Shown: positions 40,905-51,030, counted from the first letter of the stretch. The stretch: DNA of 64,000 nt from Branchipolynoe longqiensis (GCA_030323885.1 CM059202.1:47758849-47822848), one strand, 5' to 3'. The notes: generated from the sequence alone by a model not told the origin. Translations and numbers: made by a program.

Positions 40905-41464
40905 CGTTGCTGTGTGTGTCTGTGTCTCTGTGTCTCTGTGTGTGTCTCTGTGTCTGTGTGTGTGTATGTGTGTGTGTCTGTGTCTCTGTGTCTCTGTGTG
41001 TGTGTATCTGTGTGTGTCTCCATGTGTGTGTCTATATGTGTGTGTCTCTGTGTGTGTCTCTGTGTGTCTCCATGTGTGTGTCTATGTGTGTGTATATGTG
41101 TCTCTGTGTGTGTCTCTCTGTGTCTGTGTCTCTGTGTGTTTGTGTGTGTGTCTCTGTGTTTGTGTGTGTCTCTATGTCTGTGTGTGTGTCTCTGTGTCTC
41201 TGTGTATGTCTGGGTGTCTGTGTGTGTGTCTCTGTGTCTCCGTAGGTGTGTCTATGTGTGTGTCTGTGTCTCTGTGTGTCTCTCTGTCTCTGTGTGTGTC
41301 TCTGTGTCTTTGTGTGTGTCTCTGTGTTTTTGTGTGTGTCTCTGTCTGTGTGTTTGTCTCTGTGTGTGCATCTCTGTGTCTTTGTGTGTGTGTGTGTATA
41401 TGTGTCTGTGTATGTGTACACACACAGAGACACACACATAGAGACACACATAGAGACACAGAGA
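40905..41464. repeat. TGTGTCTC microsatellite, switching to ACACAGAG at about 41410
   Basis: (TGTGTCTC/TGTGTGTG)n until about 41408, then its complement (ACACACAGAGAC) to 41464. Open frames rich in Cys/Val/Ser or His/Thr are due to the periodicity. Confidence 0.88.
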
Positions 41465-41465
41465 C

Positions 41466-41884
41466 GCAGGTAGTGCAATACCTCAGGGAGTTTAACGCCC
41501 CTGCCCTGCAGAGTTGTAAACCACTGCCTTGTGGTACAGGTTCTTAACAGAACCGAAGGCTAAGGGAGCAGACCCTGAACAGAAAACCATGTCACTGTGG
41601 CAGCATCAAGGGCGGTTGATGTATGGAACTCCCTACATCTCCCGACCAGCCACTGCAGGGACAAATAGTTTTGCGCCTGTCTTGACATGTTCTTGCCGGT
41701 GTGAAACCTCTATTTTCTCCCCGAGAGAGTGCCGCTGGTAACTTGCAAAAGCCAGCAGCACTTCAACACTTTTGCAGGCAGCTCTCATGAAATGTACAAC
41801 CACACACAAAGATGGAGAGCGGCAGTCAAGTAATGAAAGCAGTCTTTGTCGCATCGCGACTGACAGCATGATGATGATGATGAT
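41466..41884 (+). mobile_element. LINE-3 short element within the microsatellite
   Basis: 5' end 'GCAGGTAGTGCAATACCTC', middle as at 20511-20968, 3' end 'AGAGCGGCAGTCAAGTAATG' and 'AAAGCAGTC' with (ATG)n. A stretch near the LINE terminus is shorter here ('AAATGTACAACCACACACAA'). No clear TSD, because both flanks are microsatellite. Confidence 0.8.
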
Positions 41885-42690
41885 GTGTGTCTGTGTGTCT
41901 GTGTGTCTTTGTGTGTGTGTTTGTGTGTCTCTGTGTCTCATGGTGTGTCTCTGTGTCTGTGTGTGTATGTGTGTCTGTGTGTGTCTCTGTGTCTATGTGT
42001 GTGTCTCTGTGTCTATGTGTGTGTGTTTGTGTGGGTGTCTCTGTGTCTGTGTCTCTGTGTTTCTGTGTCTGTGTTTCAGTGTGTGTGTCTGTGTGTCTGT
42101 GTGTGTCTCTGTGTCTGTGTGTGTCTCTGTGTTTCTGTCTCTTGTGTCTCAATGTGTGTGTCTTTGTGTCTGTGTGTGTATCTCTGTGTGTGTCTTTGTG
42201 AATCTGTGTGTCTGTGTGTGTCTGTGTGTCTGTGTGTGTGACTCTGTCTGTGTGTGTGTCTCTATGTGTGTGTATGTGTCTGTGTGTGTCTCTGAGAGAG
42301 ACACAGAGACACTCTCCCTCCCTCTCTCTCTCCCTCCCTCTCCCTCTCTCCTCCCTCCCTCTCCCTCTCTCCTCCCTCCCTCCCACACATAGACACAGAA
42401 ACACACACACATACACAGACACAGAGACACATAGACACACACATACACACACAGACACACACAGAGCCAAAGAGACACACGCAGAGACAGAGCCACACAC
42501 ACAGACACAGATACGCACACACAGAGACACAGAGACACACACACAGAGACACACACACAGAGACGCACACATAGACACAGAGACACACACAAACACAGAG
42601 ACACATACACAGAGACACACACATAGAGACACAGAGACACACACAGAGACACACACACAGACACAGAGACACACACACACACAGACACAG
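41885..42690. repeat. Inverted microsatellite: TGTGTCTG arm, CTCCC centre, ACACAGAG arm
   Basis: TG/TC-rich to about 42290, a turn at 'GTCTCTGAGAGAGAC', CTCCCTCC at 42308-42380, then AC/AG-rich to 42690. The two arms of about 300-400 bp are mutually complementary in composition. Confidence 0.88.
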
Positions 42691-42894
42691 GGAGGGAGGC
42701 TTTTTCCGCCCGCAACATCGATCCCCGTTGACGGCGCGCTAATAACACGCTAGTATCACGCTACCAACACGCTGCCGTCCGTCCAACTAACCCCCGAAAT
42801 GCCGAAAAGTTTTATGTTTCTCGAAGGGTTGCAAATATTTTGCGCGTTGGCGGCGCGCCGGTGAGAAATGACGTAGTGTGACAGGGCCTTTACA

Positions 42895-43175
42895 TACAGA
42901 CAGTGCACTTACACATACACAGGGTAGGTTCAACAACTATACACCGCATAGCTTGTATAGGATCATGGTCATGGCAACCAGTGTCATGGCGGGGGTGATG
43001 AAAATGGGAAATATTGCCCCTAGAGTGGGACTCAAACCCACATCTCTTTGCATTCCGGACCAGTGTGCTAACCATTACACCACCTACGCTCCCTGATCTC
43101 ACCACACTACCCACACCTACCTGTCTGTGCGGCTCCTTGCCTGAGAGGTCAGTGCAGACCACCACAATAGTATTG
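42895..43175 (-). mobile_element. SINE2, reverse (continuation beyond the LTR insertion)
   Basis: 'GGTAGGTTCAACAACTATAC', 'GATGAAAATGGGAAATATTG', head 'CTAACCATTACACCACC', distal 'GAGAGGTCAGTGCAGACCAC'. It begins with the TACA duplicate of the LTR insertion. Confidence 0.8.
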
Positions 43176-43439
43176 CTCACATACTTAATACACAGTCAAC
43201 AATAACTATTTGAATTACCCCCCCCCCCCCAGCCCCTCGCAAAACAAAGGAAAACTCATTCACTATGTAACGTGGAAACCAAAGATGTGCTACAGTTTCA
43301 GAGAATGACCCAAATGCTGAACTCACCTGTGCCTTGACATTACAGCTGCTGCGAGTATCTGATTACCGGCTTGTGACTGACGTGTCCGGTTGGTGTAGTC
43401 AATTTACACTCTCCACTGGTTATTGTCTTCCGATGTTCG
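43176..43439. other. No recognised feature
   Basis: Contains a C run at about 43220-43230. No repeat or gene is assigned. Confidence 0.35.
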
Positions 43440-43895
43440 AAAGATTAAAGCTGCATAAGTCCGATCAAATATCAAATTTTCAAAACCAAACCAATTATCT
43501 AGATTTGATTTTACATATCTAACGTAGATACTGATGCACTTATTAAGCATTTGTTTCTGCGTAGAAGGCAATAATACTGAGTCAATTTAACAGAACCTGT
43601 TACTGCAGAAGTCTATGGTGTAAGAGTTTTGGCAAGCTTGTACATGTATGTATGTAATTGTAAGCACTAAAAGACTTACAATTCCATGGGGACGAGTGTG
43701 GTGGTCTGCACTGACCTCTCAGACAAGGAGCCGCATAGACAGGTAGTTGCACTCAAAATATCTCAAAAGTTTACTATTTAAAATAAAAGTAACTTTGACC
43801 TAATGTAAAGTAGATACTAGTGATTGATCTAATACATTTATCTCAGAAAAAAATACATAAATTCAAAACCATCGGACTATGCACCTTTAAGTAAT
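43440..43895 (+). mobile_element. MITE A carrying a SINE2 scrap
   Basis: MITE A left end 'TTAAAGCTGCATAAGTCCGA' and interior 'AGATTTGATTTTACATATC'. A SINE2 distal fragment sits inside at about 43640-43745 ('GACTTACAATTCCATGGGGA', 'GCCGCATAGACAGGTAG'). MITE A then resumes ('CTCAAAATATCTCAAAAG') and ends 'CATCGGACTATGCACCTTTA'. Confidence 0.75.
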
Positions 43896-43954
43896 AACTA
43901 CTACTATAATTCCTGATGTAGCATCACCTTTTGACAAATGCAGACTGATTCTTG

Positions 43955-44015
43955 CCATGAATATCGCCTCTTCTGCCGACACGGCGTAAAGAAACCACCA
44001 ATCAATCAATCAATC
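43955..44015 (-). mobile_element. Short LINE-type 3' end with (ATTG)n tail
   Basis: Reverse text 'GGTGGTTTCTTTACGCCGTG' plus 'TCGGCAG' ends in (ATTG)n at 43997-44015. It matches the 55-bp insert in the LINE-3 copy at 16147-16202, so these are tiny 5'-truncated insertions of one element. Confidence 0.6.
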
Positions 44016-44044
44016 GCAAACTGATCCATCCCTAGTGTACTTAA

Positions 44045-44311
44045 TGCCTGGTACACACCTACCGTATACGATTCGCGCACTAAAATTCGCGACTCGACCC
44101 GACCCGCTTAAAACTGAAAACGGGCCAATTCATTTTTCGGATCGCGAATCGCAATCGTAATCGGCCCGTTTTAGCCCTAAAACTGAGTTTTTAGTCGCGA
44201 ATCGCAATCGCTAGGTGTACATGGGGAGCGCACACCTAGCGATTTTTGTGCGCGAAACGGGCAGTTTTAGATCGTATACAGTAGGTGGGTGCGCACAAAC
44301 GGTACTAGGCA
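44045..44311. mobile_element. MITE with TAA duplication (PIF/Harbinger-like)
   Basis: Ends TGCCTGGTAC...GTACTAGGCA, with TAA at 44042-44044 and 44312-44314. Inner arms 'CCTACCGTATACGAT' and 'ATCGTATACAGTAGG', plus 'GCGAATCGCAATCG' repeats, make it strongly self-complementary. The TAA TSD suggests PIF/Harbinger. No ORF. Confidence 0.78.
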
Positions 44312-44330
44312 TAATGTTGCATAATTAGAT

Positions 44331-44565
44331 CAGACACGATGGCCAAATGAATTGAGCGTCTGCCTCGCGTTCTCGTAGGTCGTGCGATTCAAAGTTGCGG
44401 GTTCGAACGCTCGCCGAGTCAAACCAATGACTTAGCAATTGATATGTGTCACTACCTAGCCTGGCGCTCGGCATTATTAGGATAGGGCAAGGAGCAGTGG
44501 AATGAGGAAGACCAATTGTCGTCTGCGGTTGAAATTTCCTCTGCATGATCAACTAATGGACTAAA
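44331..44565 (+). mobile_element. Chimeric SINE: SINE1 5' part fused to SINE3 3' end
   Basis: Bases 44331-44492 are SINE1 (head 'GGCCAAATGAATTGAGCG', B-box 'GCGGGTTCGAACGC', 'TTATTAGGATAGGGCAAGG'). At 44493 the text becomes 'AGCAGTGGAATGAGGAAGAC', 'GGTTGAAATTTCCTCTGC' and 'ACTAATGGACTAAAAAAAG', the SINE3 tail. The join is seamless, with a shared AGCAGTG-like overlap. Confidence 0.72.
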
Positions 44566-44611
44566 AAAAGATAAATCTGATGATATTGAGTTACTGCCAT
44601 TATCTGAGATA

Positions 44612-45085
44612 CAGTATAACCCCGTTAAACCAAACTTGTAGGTACCCTAGAAATTTGCTTGGATTAACCGATCATTGGTTTCGACTTTGACTTTGAGTAA
44701 GAGTGTATTGCACATGTAATATACAATGTATGTGGACACTTTGGTTATTGTTTTTGTATGTACATACAGTATAACCCCTTTAAACCAAGCTCGGTTAAAC
44801 CAAACGATCGGGTAATCCAAACAAATTTGTAGGATCCCTTAAAAATACTACCATTTATCATATGACAAATTCAGTGGGGTCTCAGATGACCTTATAACCA
44901 CATTAAAGTTTGGTTTAACCGTACCGGAAGTGGCCTGAGGTCCGACAATTTTGTTTGGATTAACTGACTTTGATTTAACCAACTTTTTTATATGATAAAT
45001 GGTAGTATTTTGCCAGGCCGCCGAAAAAAGTTTGGATTAACCGATCGTTTGGTTTAGCCGAGCTTGGTTTAACGCGGTTGTACTG
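44612..45085. mobile_element. pogo/Tigger-like MITE (44767-45085) next to a partial copy (44612-44766)
   Basis: CAGTATAACCCCTTTAAACC opens at 44767, and the inverse closes with 'GGTTGTACTG' at 45085. TA lies on both sides (44765-44766 and 45086-45087). Inner arms 'AAACCAAACGATCGG' and 'CCGATCGTTTGGTTT' are inverted. The left neighbour starts with the same CAGTATAACCCCGTTAAACC and its own TA (44610-44611) but lacks a right end. Confidence 0.8.
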
Positions 45086-45179
45086 TATCGGGAAGCCTCA
45101 GTTTGGGACCAGCCAGCCCCCCACTGACCTGCATTAGAAGTGGGCGGGGTTTGGGGGTGGGGAGAGGGTGGGGCAGTGG

Positions 45180-47345
45180 TTGTGACAGCGCACATGGTTT
45201 GCGACAGTTGGTGTGGTTTGTGACAGTGGGCAGGATTTGTGACAGTGGGTGGGATTTGTGACAGTGGGCCGGATTTGTGATAGTGTGTGGTATTTGTGAC
45301 AGTGGGGGGTGTTTGTGACTGTTGGGGGGTTTGTGACAGTGGCCGGAGTTTGTGACAGTGGGTGGGGTTTGTGATGGTGGGCGGGGTTTGTGACGGTCGG
45401 TGGGATTTATGACAGTTGGCTATGTTTATGACAGTGTGCGGGGTTTGTGACAGTGGGTGTGGTTTGGGATGGTGGGTGGGGTTTGTGACAGTGGGCAGGA
45501 TTTGTTATGGTGGGTGGTGTTTGTGAGAGTGGGGGGTGTTTGTGACAGTGGCCGGGGTTTGTGACGGTGGGCAAGTTTGTGACAGTGGGCAGGGTTTGTG
45601 ATGGTGGGTGGGGTTTGTGAAGGTGGGCGGGGTTTATGACAGTGGGCAGGGTTTGTGACAGTGGGTGGGTTTTGTGACAGTGGGTGTGGTTTGTGACAGT
45701 GGGTGGTGTTTGTGCCAGTGGGTGGTGTTTGTGACAGTGGGTGGTGTATGTGACAGTGGGTGTGCTTTGTTACAGTTGGCGGTGTTTTCACAGTTGACGG
45801 TGTTTGTGACAATGGAGGGGTTTGTGACAGTGGGCAGGGTTTCTGACAGTGGGTGGGGTTTATGACAGTGGGCGGGGTTTGTGACAGTGGGTGGTGTTTG
45901 TGACAGTGGGTGGTGTTTGTGACAGTGGGTGGTGTTTGTGACAGTGGGTGGTGTTTGTGACCGTGGGTGGGGTTTATGACAATGGGCAGGGTTTGTGACA
46001 GTGGGTGGGCTTTGTGACAGTGGGTGTGGTTTGTCACAGTGGGTGGTGTTTGTGCCAGTGGGTGGTGTTTGTGCCAGTGGGTGGTGTTTGTGCCAGTGGG
46101 TGGTGTTTGTGCCAGTGGGTGGTGTTTGTGACAGTGGGTGGTGTTTGTGACAGTGGGTGTGGTTTGTTACAGTTGGCGGTATTTTCACAGTTGACAGTGT
46201 TTATGACAGTGGAGGGGTTTGTGACAGTGGGTGGGGTTTATGACAGTGGGCAGGGTTTGTGACAGTGGGTGGTGTTTGTGACAGAGGGTGGTGTTTGTGA
46301 CAGTGGGGGGTGTTTGTGACTGCTGGGGGGTTTGTGACAGTGGCCGGGGTTTGTGACGGTGGCCGGGGTTTATGACGGTGGGCGGGGTTTGTGACAGTGA
46401 GCGGGGTTTGTGATGGTGGGTGGGGTTTGTGAAGGTGGGCGGGGTTTATGACAGTGGCAGGTTTGTGACAGTGGGGGTTTTGTGACAGTGGGTGTGGTTT
46501 GTGACAGTGGGTGGTGTTTGTGCCAGTGGGTGGTGTTTGTGACAGTGGGTGGTTTATGTGACAGTGGGTGTGGTTTGTTACAGTTGGCGGTGTTTTCACA
46601 GTTGACAGTGTTTGTGACAATGGAGGGGTTTGTGACAGTGGGCAGGGTTTCTGACAGTGGCTGGGGTTTATGACAGTGGGCGGGGTTTGTGACAGTGGGT
46701 GGTGTTTGTGACAGTGGGTGGTGTTTGTGACAGTGGGGGGTGTTTGTGACTGCTGGGGGGTTTGTGACAGTGGCCTGGGTTTGTGACGGTGGCCGGGGTT
46801 TATGATGGTGGGCGGGGTTTGTGACAGTGAGCGGGGTTTGTGACAGTGGGAGGGGTTTGTGATGGTGGGTGGGGTTTGTGACGGTCGGTGGGATTTATGA
46901 CAGTTGGCTATGTTTGTGACAGTGTGCGGGGTTTGTGACAGTGGGTGTGGTTTGGGATGGTGGGTGGAGTTTGTGACAGTGGGCAGGATTTGTGATGGTG
47001 GGTGGTGTTTGTGGGAGTGGGGGGTGTTTGTGACACTTGGGGGGTTTGTGACAGCAGCCGGGGTTTGTGACGGTGGGCAGGGTTTGTGACGGTGGGCATG
47101 CTTTGTGATGGTGGGTTGGGTTTGTGAAGGTGGGTGGGCTTTATGACAGTGGGTGGGCTTTGTGACAGTGGGTGTGGTTTGTGACAGTGGGTGGTGTTTG
47201 TGTCAGTGGGAGGTGTTTGTGACAGTGGGTCATGTTAGTGACAGTGGGCGGGGTTTGTGACAGTGGGTGGTGTTTGTGTCAGTGTGTGGTGTTTGTGACA
47301 GTGGTCGGGATTTGTGACAGTGGGCGGGATTTATGACAGAGGGCG
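45180..47345. repeat. 19-bp minisatellite (GTTTGTGACAGTGGGTGGT), over 110 units
   Basis: The period is exactly 19 in clean stretches (for example TGACAG at 45901, 45920 and 45939). Variant units (GTTTTCACAGTTGACGGT, GGTCGGTGGGATTTATGAC) recur in the same order at about 45775, 46170 and 46580, and at 45390 and 46885, showing higher-order block duplication. 'Thr-His-Cys' or 'Val-Gly-Gly' frames are not genes. Confidence 0.92.
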
Positions 47346-47744
47346 CAGTTGGCGGGAGTGGTCTCTCATCCCCTCTCCTCTTCCCCTCTCCCCTTCCCGC
47401 CTTCTCCCCGCCCATACCCCTACCTGACTAATAAATCTAGACCCCTATCCTCACAACAAACACACACTGCATCCTCCGAGATAATTACACAAACAAAGCA
47501 CAAACCGAGGATTATAAAAAAAAGCACTCTACAAAAACTCCATTTTATCGCCGACTTTGTCGTCCAGTTTGTTTGAACACACGCTACACCCCTGATTATC
47601 GCCCACCACCGAACACGTGACACACCTCGGCTAGTTCGGGAGGGATAACACACTGCACTATGACATTATTGTTTTCATGGCTACTTGGAAGTTATGGCCC
47701 AGGGCTCTAGGTATAAACTTGATGGGTTTGGTTTCTGTAAGCTG
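47346..47744. other. Unassigned interval
   Basis: CT-rich at 47365-47420, then mixed sequence. No gene, known repeat or RNA signal is seen. Confidence 0.35.
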
Positions 47745-48060
47745 TTTGGTTGGTTGTTGGAGTTTTACATCCTGGCAACATCTAAGGTCAAATTAGGACG
47801 GGTACAGACTTGTGACAATGCACACTCATTGCGACTTTATAGTGCTTCCCTACAGGGAGATCAGGTCCCCGGCACCATGATCCAATATCGCACTCAGTCA
47901 CATTATCCTGACACTGAGCTAACCAGTCCTTACCATATCCTAATAAAGACAAGCGCCAGGCTAGGAAGCGACAGGTATCAATTATATAAGTCATTGGTTT
48001 GACTCGACCTGGAACCGAACTCCATGGGAGGCCTGCGCTCTACCGATTCTGCTACCGCAC
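47745..48060 (-). mobile_element. SINE1, reverse
   Basis: Complete body from 'GGTTGTTGGAGTTTTACATC' to 'AAGTCATTGGTTTGACTCGA'. The head is damaged around 'CATGGGAGGCCTGCGCTCTA'. Confidence 0.78.
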
Positions 48061-48084
48061 ATGGTGTTTCTGAAAGCCGGAGAC

Positions 48085-48205
48085 TGATTTATTCAAACCA
48101 GACTTCAGTTAGATCCCTGACTTCAGTGACCTCTGGTCTCCCTTAATCCCTGACCTGAGTGACCTCTGGTGTCACTTAATCCCTGACCTCCATGACCCCT
48201 GGACT
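48085..48205. repeat. Short array of a unit of about 38 bp (three units)
   Basis: 'CCCTGACTTCAGTGACCTCT', 'CCCTGACCTGAGTGACCTCT' and 'CCCTGACCTCCATGACCCCT' start successive units. Confidence 0.7.
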
Positions 48206-48334
48206 CAGCGAACTGCTCACAGGTGCGAAGGACGGGTACTGACTCGTGACAGCGGACACTCTTGGCAGCTTTAAGTAGTGTTTCCGGTGGGGCAGCCCTA
48301 TAAAGATATCACGAATACACACCGTCGCAAAGGT

Positions 48335-49510
48335 GCAGTTAGTTCACACTGTCACAAAGTTACAGTGAGTGCACACTGTCACACAGCTACCATGAGTGCA
48401 CACTGTCACAAAGCTAGCATGAGTACACCCTGTCACAAAGTTAGTTATTGCACACTGTCACAAAGTTACAGTGAATACACACTGTCACAAAGCTACAGTG
48501 AGTATACACCTATCAGAAAGCTACAGTGGGTACACACTGTCACAAAGGTACAGTGAGTACACACTGTCACACAGCTACAGTGAGTACACACTGTCACACA
48601 GCTACAGTGAGTACACACTGTCACAAAGGTACCGTGAGTACACACTGTCAGAAAGGTACAGTGAGTACACACTGTCACACAGCTACAGTGAGTACACACT
48701 GTCACAAAGGTACTGTGAGTACACACTGTCAGAAAGCTACAGTGAATACGCACTGTCAGAAAGCTACAGTGAGTATGCACTGTCACAAAGCTACAGTGAG
48801 TACACACTGTCACAAAGGTACAGTGAGTACACACTGTCACACAGCTACAGTGAGTACACACTGTCACACAGCTACAGTGAGTACACACTGTCACACAGCT
48901 ACAGTGAGTACACACTGTCACAAAGCTACAGTGAGTACACACTGTCACAAAGCTACAGTGAGTACACACTGTCACAAAGCTACAGTGAGTACACACTGTC
49001 ACACAGCTACAGTGACTACACACTGTCACACAGCTACAGTGAGTACACACTGTCACAAAGCTAAAGTGACTACACAGTGTCACAAAGCTACAGTGAGTAC
49101 ACACTGTCACAGAGCTACAGGAAGTACACACTGTCACAAAGCTACAGTAAGAAACACTGTCGCAAAGGTAGAGTGAGTACACAGTGGCACACAGGTAAAG
49201 TGAGTACACGCTGTCACAAAGCTACAGTGAGTACACACTGTTACACAGCTACAGGGAGTACACACTGTCACAAAGGTACAGTGAGTACATGCTGTCACAA
49301 AGCTGCAGTGAGTACACACTGTCACACAGCTACAGTGAGTACACACTGTCACAAAGTTACAGTGAGTACACACTTGTCACAAAGTTACAGTGAGTACACA
49401 CTGTCACAAAGGTACAGTGAGTACACACTGTCACACAGCTACAGTGAGTACACACTGTCACAAAGGTACAGTGAGTACACTGTCACTAAGGTACAGTGAG
49501 TACACTGTCA
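48335..49510. repeat. 27-bp minisatellite (core CACACTGTCACAAAGCTACA)
   Basis: About 43 units. The period is 27 (CAGTGAG at 48551 and 48578). The end halves alternate between AAAGCTACA, ACAGCTACA and AAAGGTACA. As 27 is divisible by 3 and the unit is stop-free in several frames, long parallel frames appear on both strands; none is a gene. Confidence 0.92.
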
Positions 49511-49892
49511 CGATGGCGTTGCACTCAGTTTTCTCCATTTTTCTCCGCTTCTCCACTGCCCTCTGGGACTTGTAGAACTCCATTCCCTGATTTGATCTTA
49601 CAGCCTCTTCTTTTCTTCACCTTGTCTTCTTCACCCTTTCACTGTGCCTGGTCTCCCGGTAGTTTCACAAAGTTACAGTGAATACACACTGTCATACATG
49701 TAGTCTGGGACTTGCCAAGCTCTAGCCCTGTCCATTCCCTGGTGTTCTCTTCGCACCTCTTCCTTTGTTCGCCTTCTCTTCTCTCCCTTTCACTGTCCCT
49801 TACAAGATGGTTTTGGCCAAATCTGTTGAATCTGAAATATGACCTTGGCGTTACCTGAGTATCACACTCAGTTTAGCACTACATATCCTGTA
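49511..49892. other. Unassigned interval with an internal direct repeat
   Basis: 'CTCTGGGACTTGTAG...CCATTCCCTG...' at about 49560-49660 and 'GTCTGGGACTTGCCAAG...CCATTCCCTGG...' at about 49705-49800 are related copies of a CT-rich segment. Confidence 0.45.
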
Positions 49893-50130
49893 ATGACCCC
49901 TTTTAAAATTTTTATTTTTTATTGACAAGGTATTTATTCTGCCAATGACGGATAAGCTCCCGCGAGGGTGCTTGTTTTCAATGCTGGACAGCTGTGATAC
50001 TGGTTTGGTCTTCTGGTCCCGCACCCAGGAGTGTTTACCTGTTCCTGCTCAGGCCAGCCTTTATGCGGCTTTGGGTGTTAGTAGTCTCTATGTTAGTTTT
50101 TTTGGTATTTTTTCCAGAGTTTTTGTCTAA
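49893..50130 (-). mobile_element. LINE-2x-related 3' end fragment
   Basis: A T-rich start (A-rich tail on the minus strand), then 'TGACAAGGTATTTATTCTGC' and 'GGTGCTTGTTTTCAATGCTG' parallel 23145-23230. It retains only 3' untranslated sequence. Confidence 0.65.
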
Positions 50131-50513
50131 CCTGTATATGATATCTTAGCCTACTGTGTACATCTATCTACCTGGATGACATACATGCCTGTGGGAGAAC
50201 ATCCCGTCCCATTATGCTTTGTTACAACATCCTTTCACCCAAGACCTCTCCTTAATAGTCCACCAATCTGCCAGAACACCCCAGGACCCTTCAGGACTGC
50301 GACTAGGTGGGATCGTTGTGTTGATTGCTTAGCCAGTATGTATTTCAGGGTGGGTCGGAAGTATGACCGTAGCCTGTCCATTTCTGTGTTGGTTGGAATG
50401 ATATGGAGATGGAATGAGAACCTCACGACCACCAGGTGGCAGTACCAACTATATTGACCCTTACTGGTCAGAAGGCTCGGCAGGTGGCAGCACGCTAGCG
50501 GGGTGGTCCCTAT
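50131..50513. other. Unassigned interval
   Basis: A 93-codon frame (50176-50457) has no recognisable motif. 'CACCAGGTGGCAGTACCAAC' and 'CGGCAGGTGGCAGCACGCTA' form a small direct repeat. It may be older LINE sequence. Confidence 0.35.
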
Positions 50514-51030
50514 TGTAAAATTGTCCGATATTATGGCATATGAGGATATAGGAACACTACTATAATAAATTGCAATTTGTCTATAAAATGGTAAATGGTA
50601 ATAAATAAAACCAAAGCATATGAGGGATATGTGGAGTTGGTAAGCTATTACTCAATAAGTATAAAATTGTATAGTAAAATAGTACAGAGGAAGAGTGTCA
50701 CTTCTTAGATGGATAGTCTTTGGAGCAGTTGCCTCACATACCCCCTCCCCTCTAGAGTTATTTATGGATCTCTGCCCCCGAGACGGACCTGACCATGCCT
50801 CGCTGACAGGGCTATTGAACCTTCATTGGTGGTTAGAAGAATGATTGTTAGGGATTGGAAAATTGGATCATGTGATCACCACCATCTTGGATTCTAGAAA
50901 CCTATAAAAGTAATAAATGAGAGAGTCTCACTCTCCTACCTTTCACGCTTTATCTACTTTCCTTCATTACCTGTATTGACTTCTCATTAGCCTGTCCACA
51001 CCACTCACACCACCAGCCGTTGACTTCACA
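50514..51030 (+). mobile_element. Solo LTR (family LTR1), 517 bp, with 4-bp TSD
   Basis: Starts TGTAAAATTGTCCGATAT and ends CCGTTGACTTCACA. CTAT flanks both sides (50510-50513 and 51031-51034). It matches 39973-40533 along its length: 'GGATATGTGGAGTTGG', 'TTATTTATGGATCTCTGC', 'ATGTGATCACCACCATCTTG', and 'GAGAGTCTCACTCTCCTACC' after an AATAAA-like signal. 4-bp TSDs are common for Gypsy-type and some other LTR elements. No internal region. Confidence 0.85.

Larger units (their letters stand above)
40534..42889. mobile_element. T1-family inverted-repeat element, 2.36 kb, inside the solo LTR
   Basis: Left end AGGCCCTGTCACACTATGACG (21 bp, counted from 40534, pairs with the right end ACGTAGTGTGACAGGGCCT). 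TTA is duplicated at 40531-40533 and 42890-42892. The arms are GC-rich with GCGTTACCGGCGC units (40625-40665) and 'GGCGCGTTGGC' type text repeated inversely near 42850. The centre is a microsatellite array carrying a LINE-3 short element. I find no transposase frame, so it is non-autonomous despite its size. Confidence 0.8.
39973..42894 (+). mobile_element. Solo LTR (family LTR1), interrupted by a T1 element
   Basis: It starts TGTAAAATTTTCCGATAT. The LTR body (39973-40533) contains 'GTCACTTCTTGACATGTGGG', 'TTATTTATGGATCACTTG', AATAAA at about 40420 followed by 'GAGAGTCTCACTCTCC', and 'CAGCCGTCGACTTTA'. After the T1 insertion the last bases CA resume at 42893-42894. TACA flanks the whole unit (39969-39972 and 42895-42898), a 4-bp TSD. 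No gag or pol is present, so it is a recombination-derived solo LTR. The sister copy is 50514-51030. Confidence 0.82.

Noticed and set aside
48471..49499. Repetitive proteins in the 27-bp array
   Set aside because: The unit length is a multiple of three and stop-free, so open frames are expected on both strands by chance.
48335..49510. CRISPR-like array
   Set aside because: Units are contiguous tandem repeats without unique spacers, in eukaryotic repeat-rich DNA, with no cas genes.
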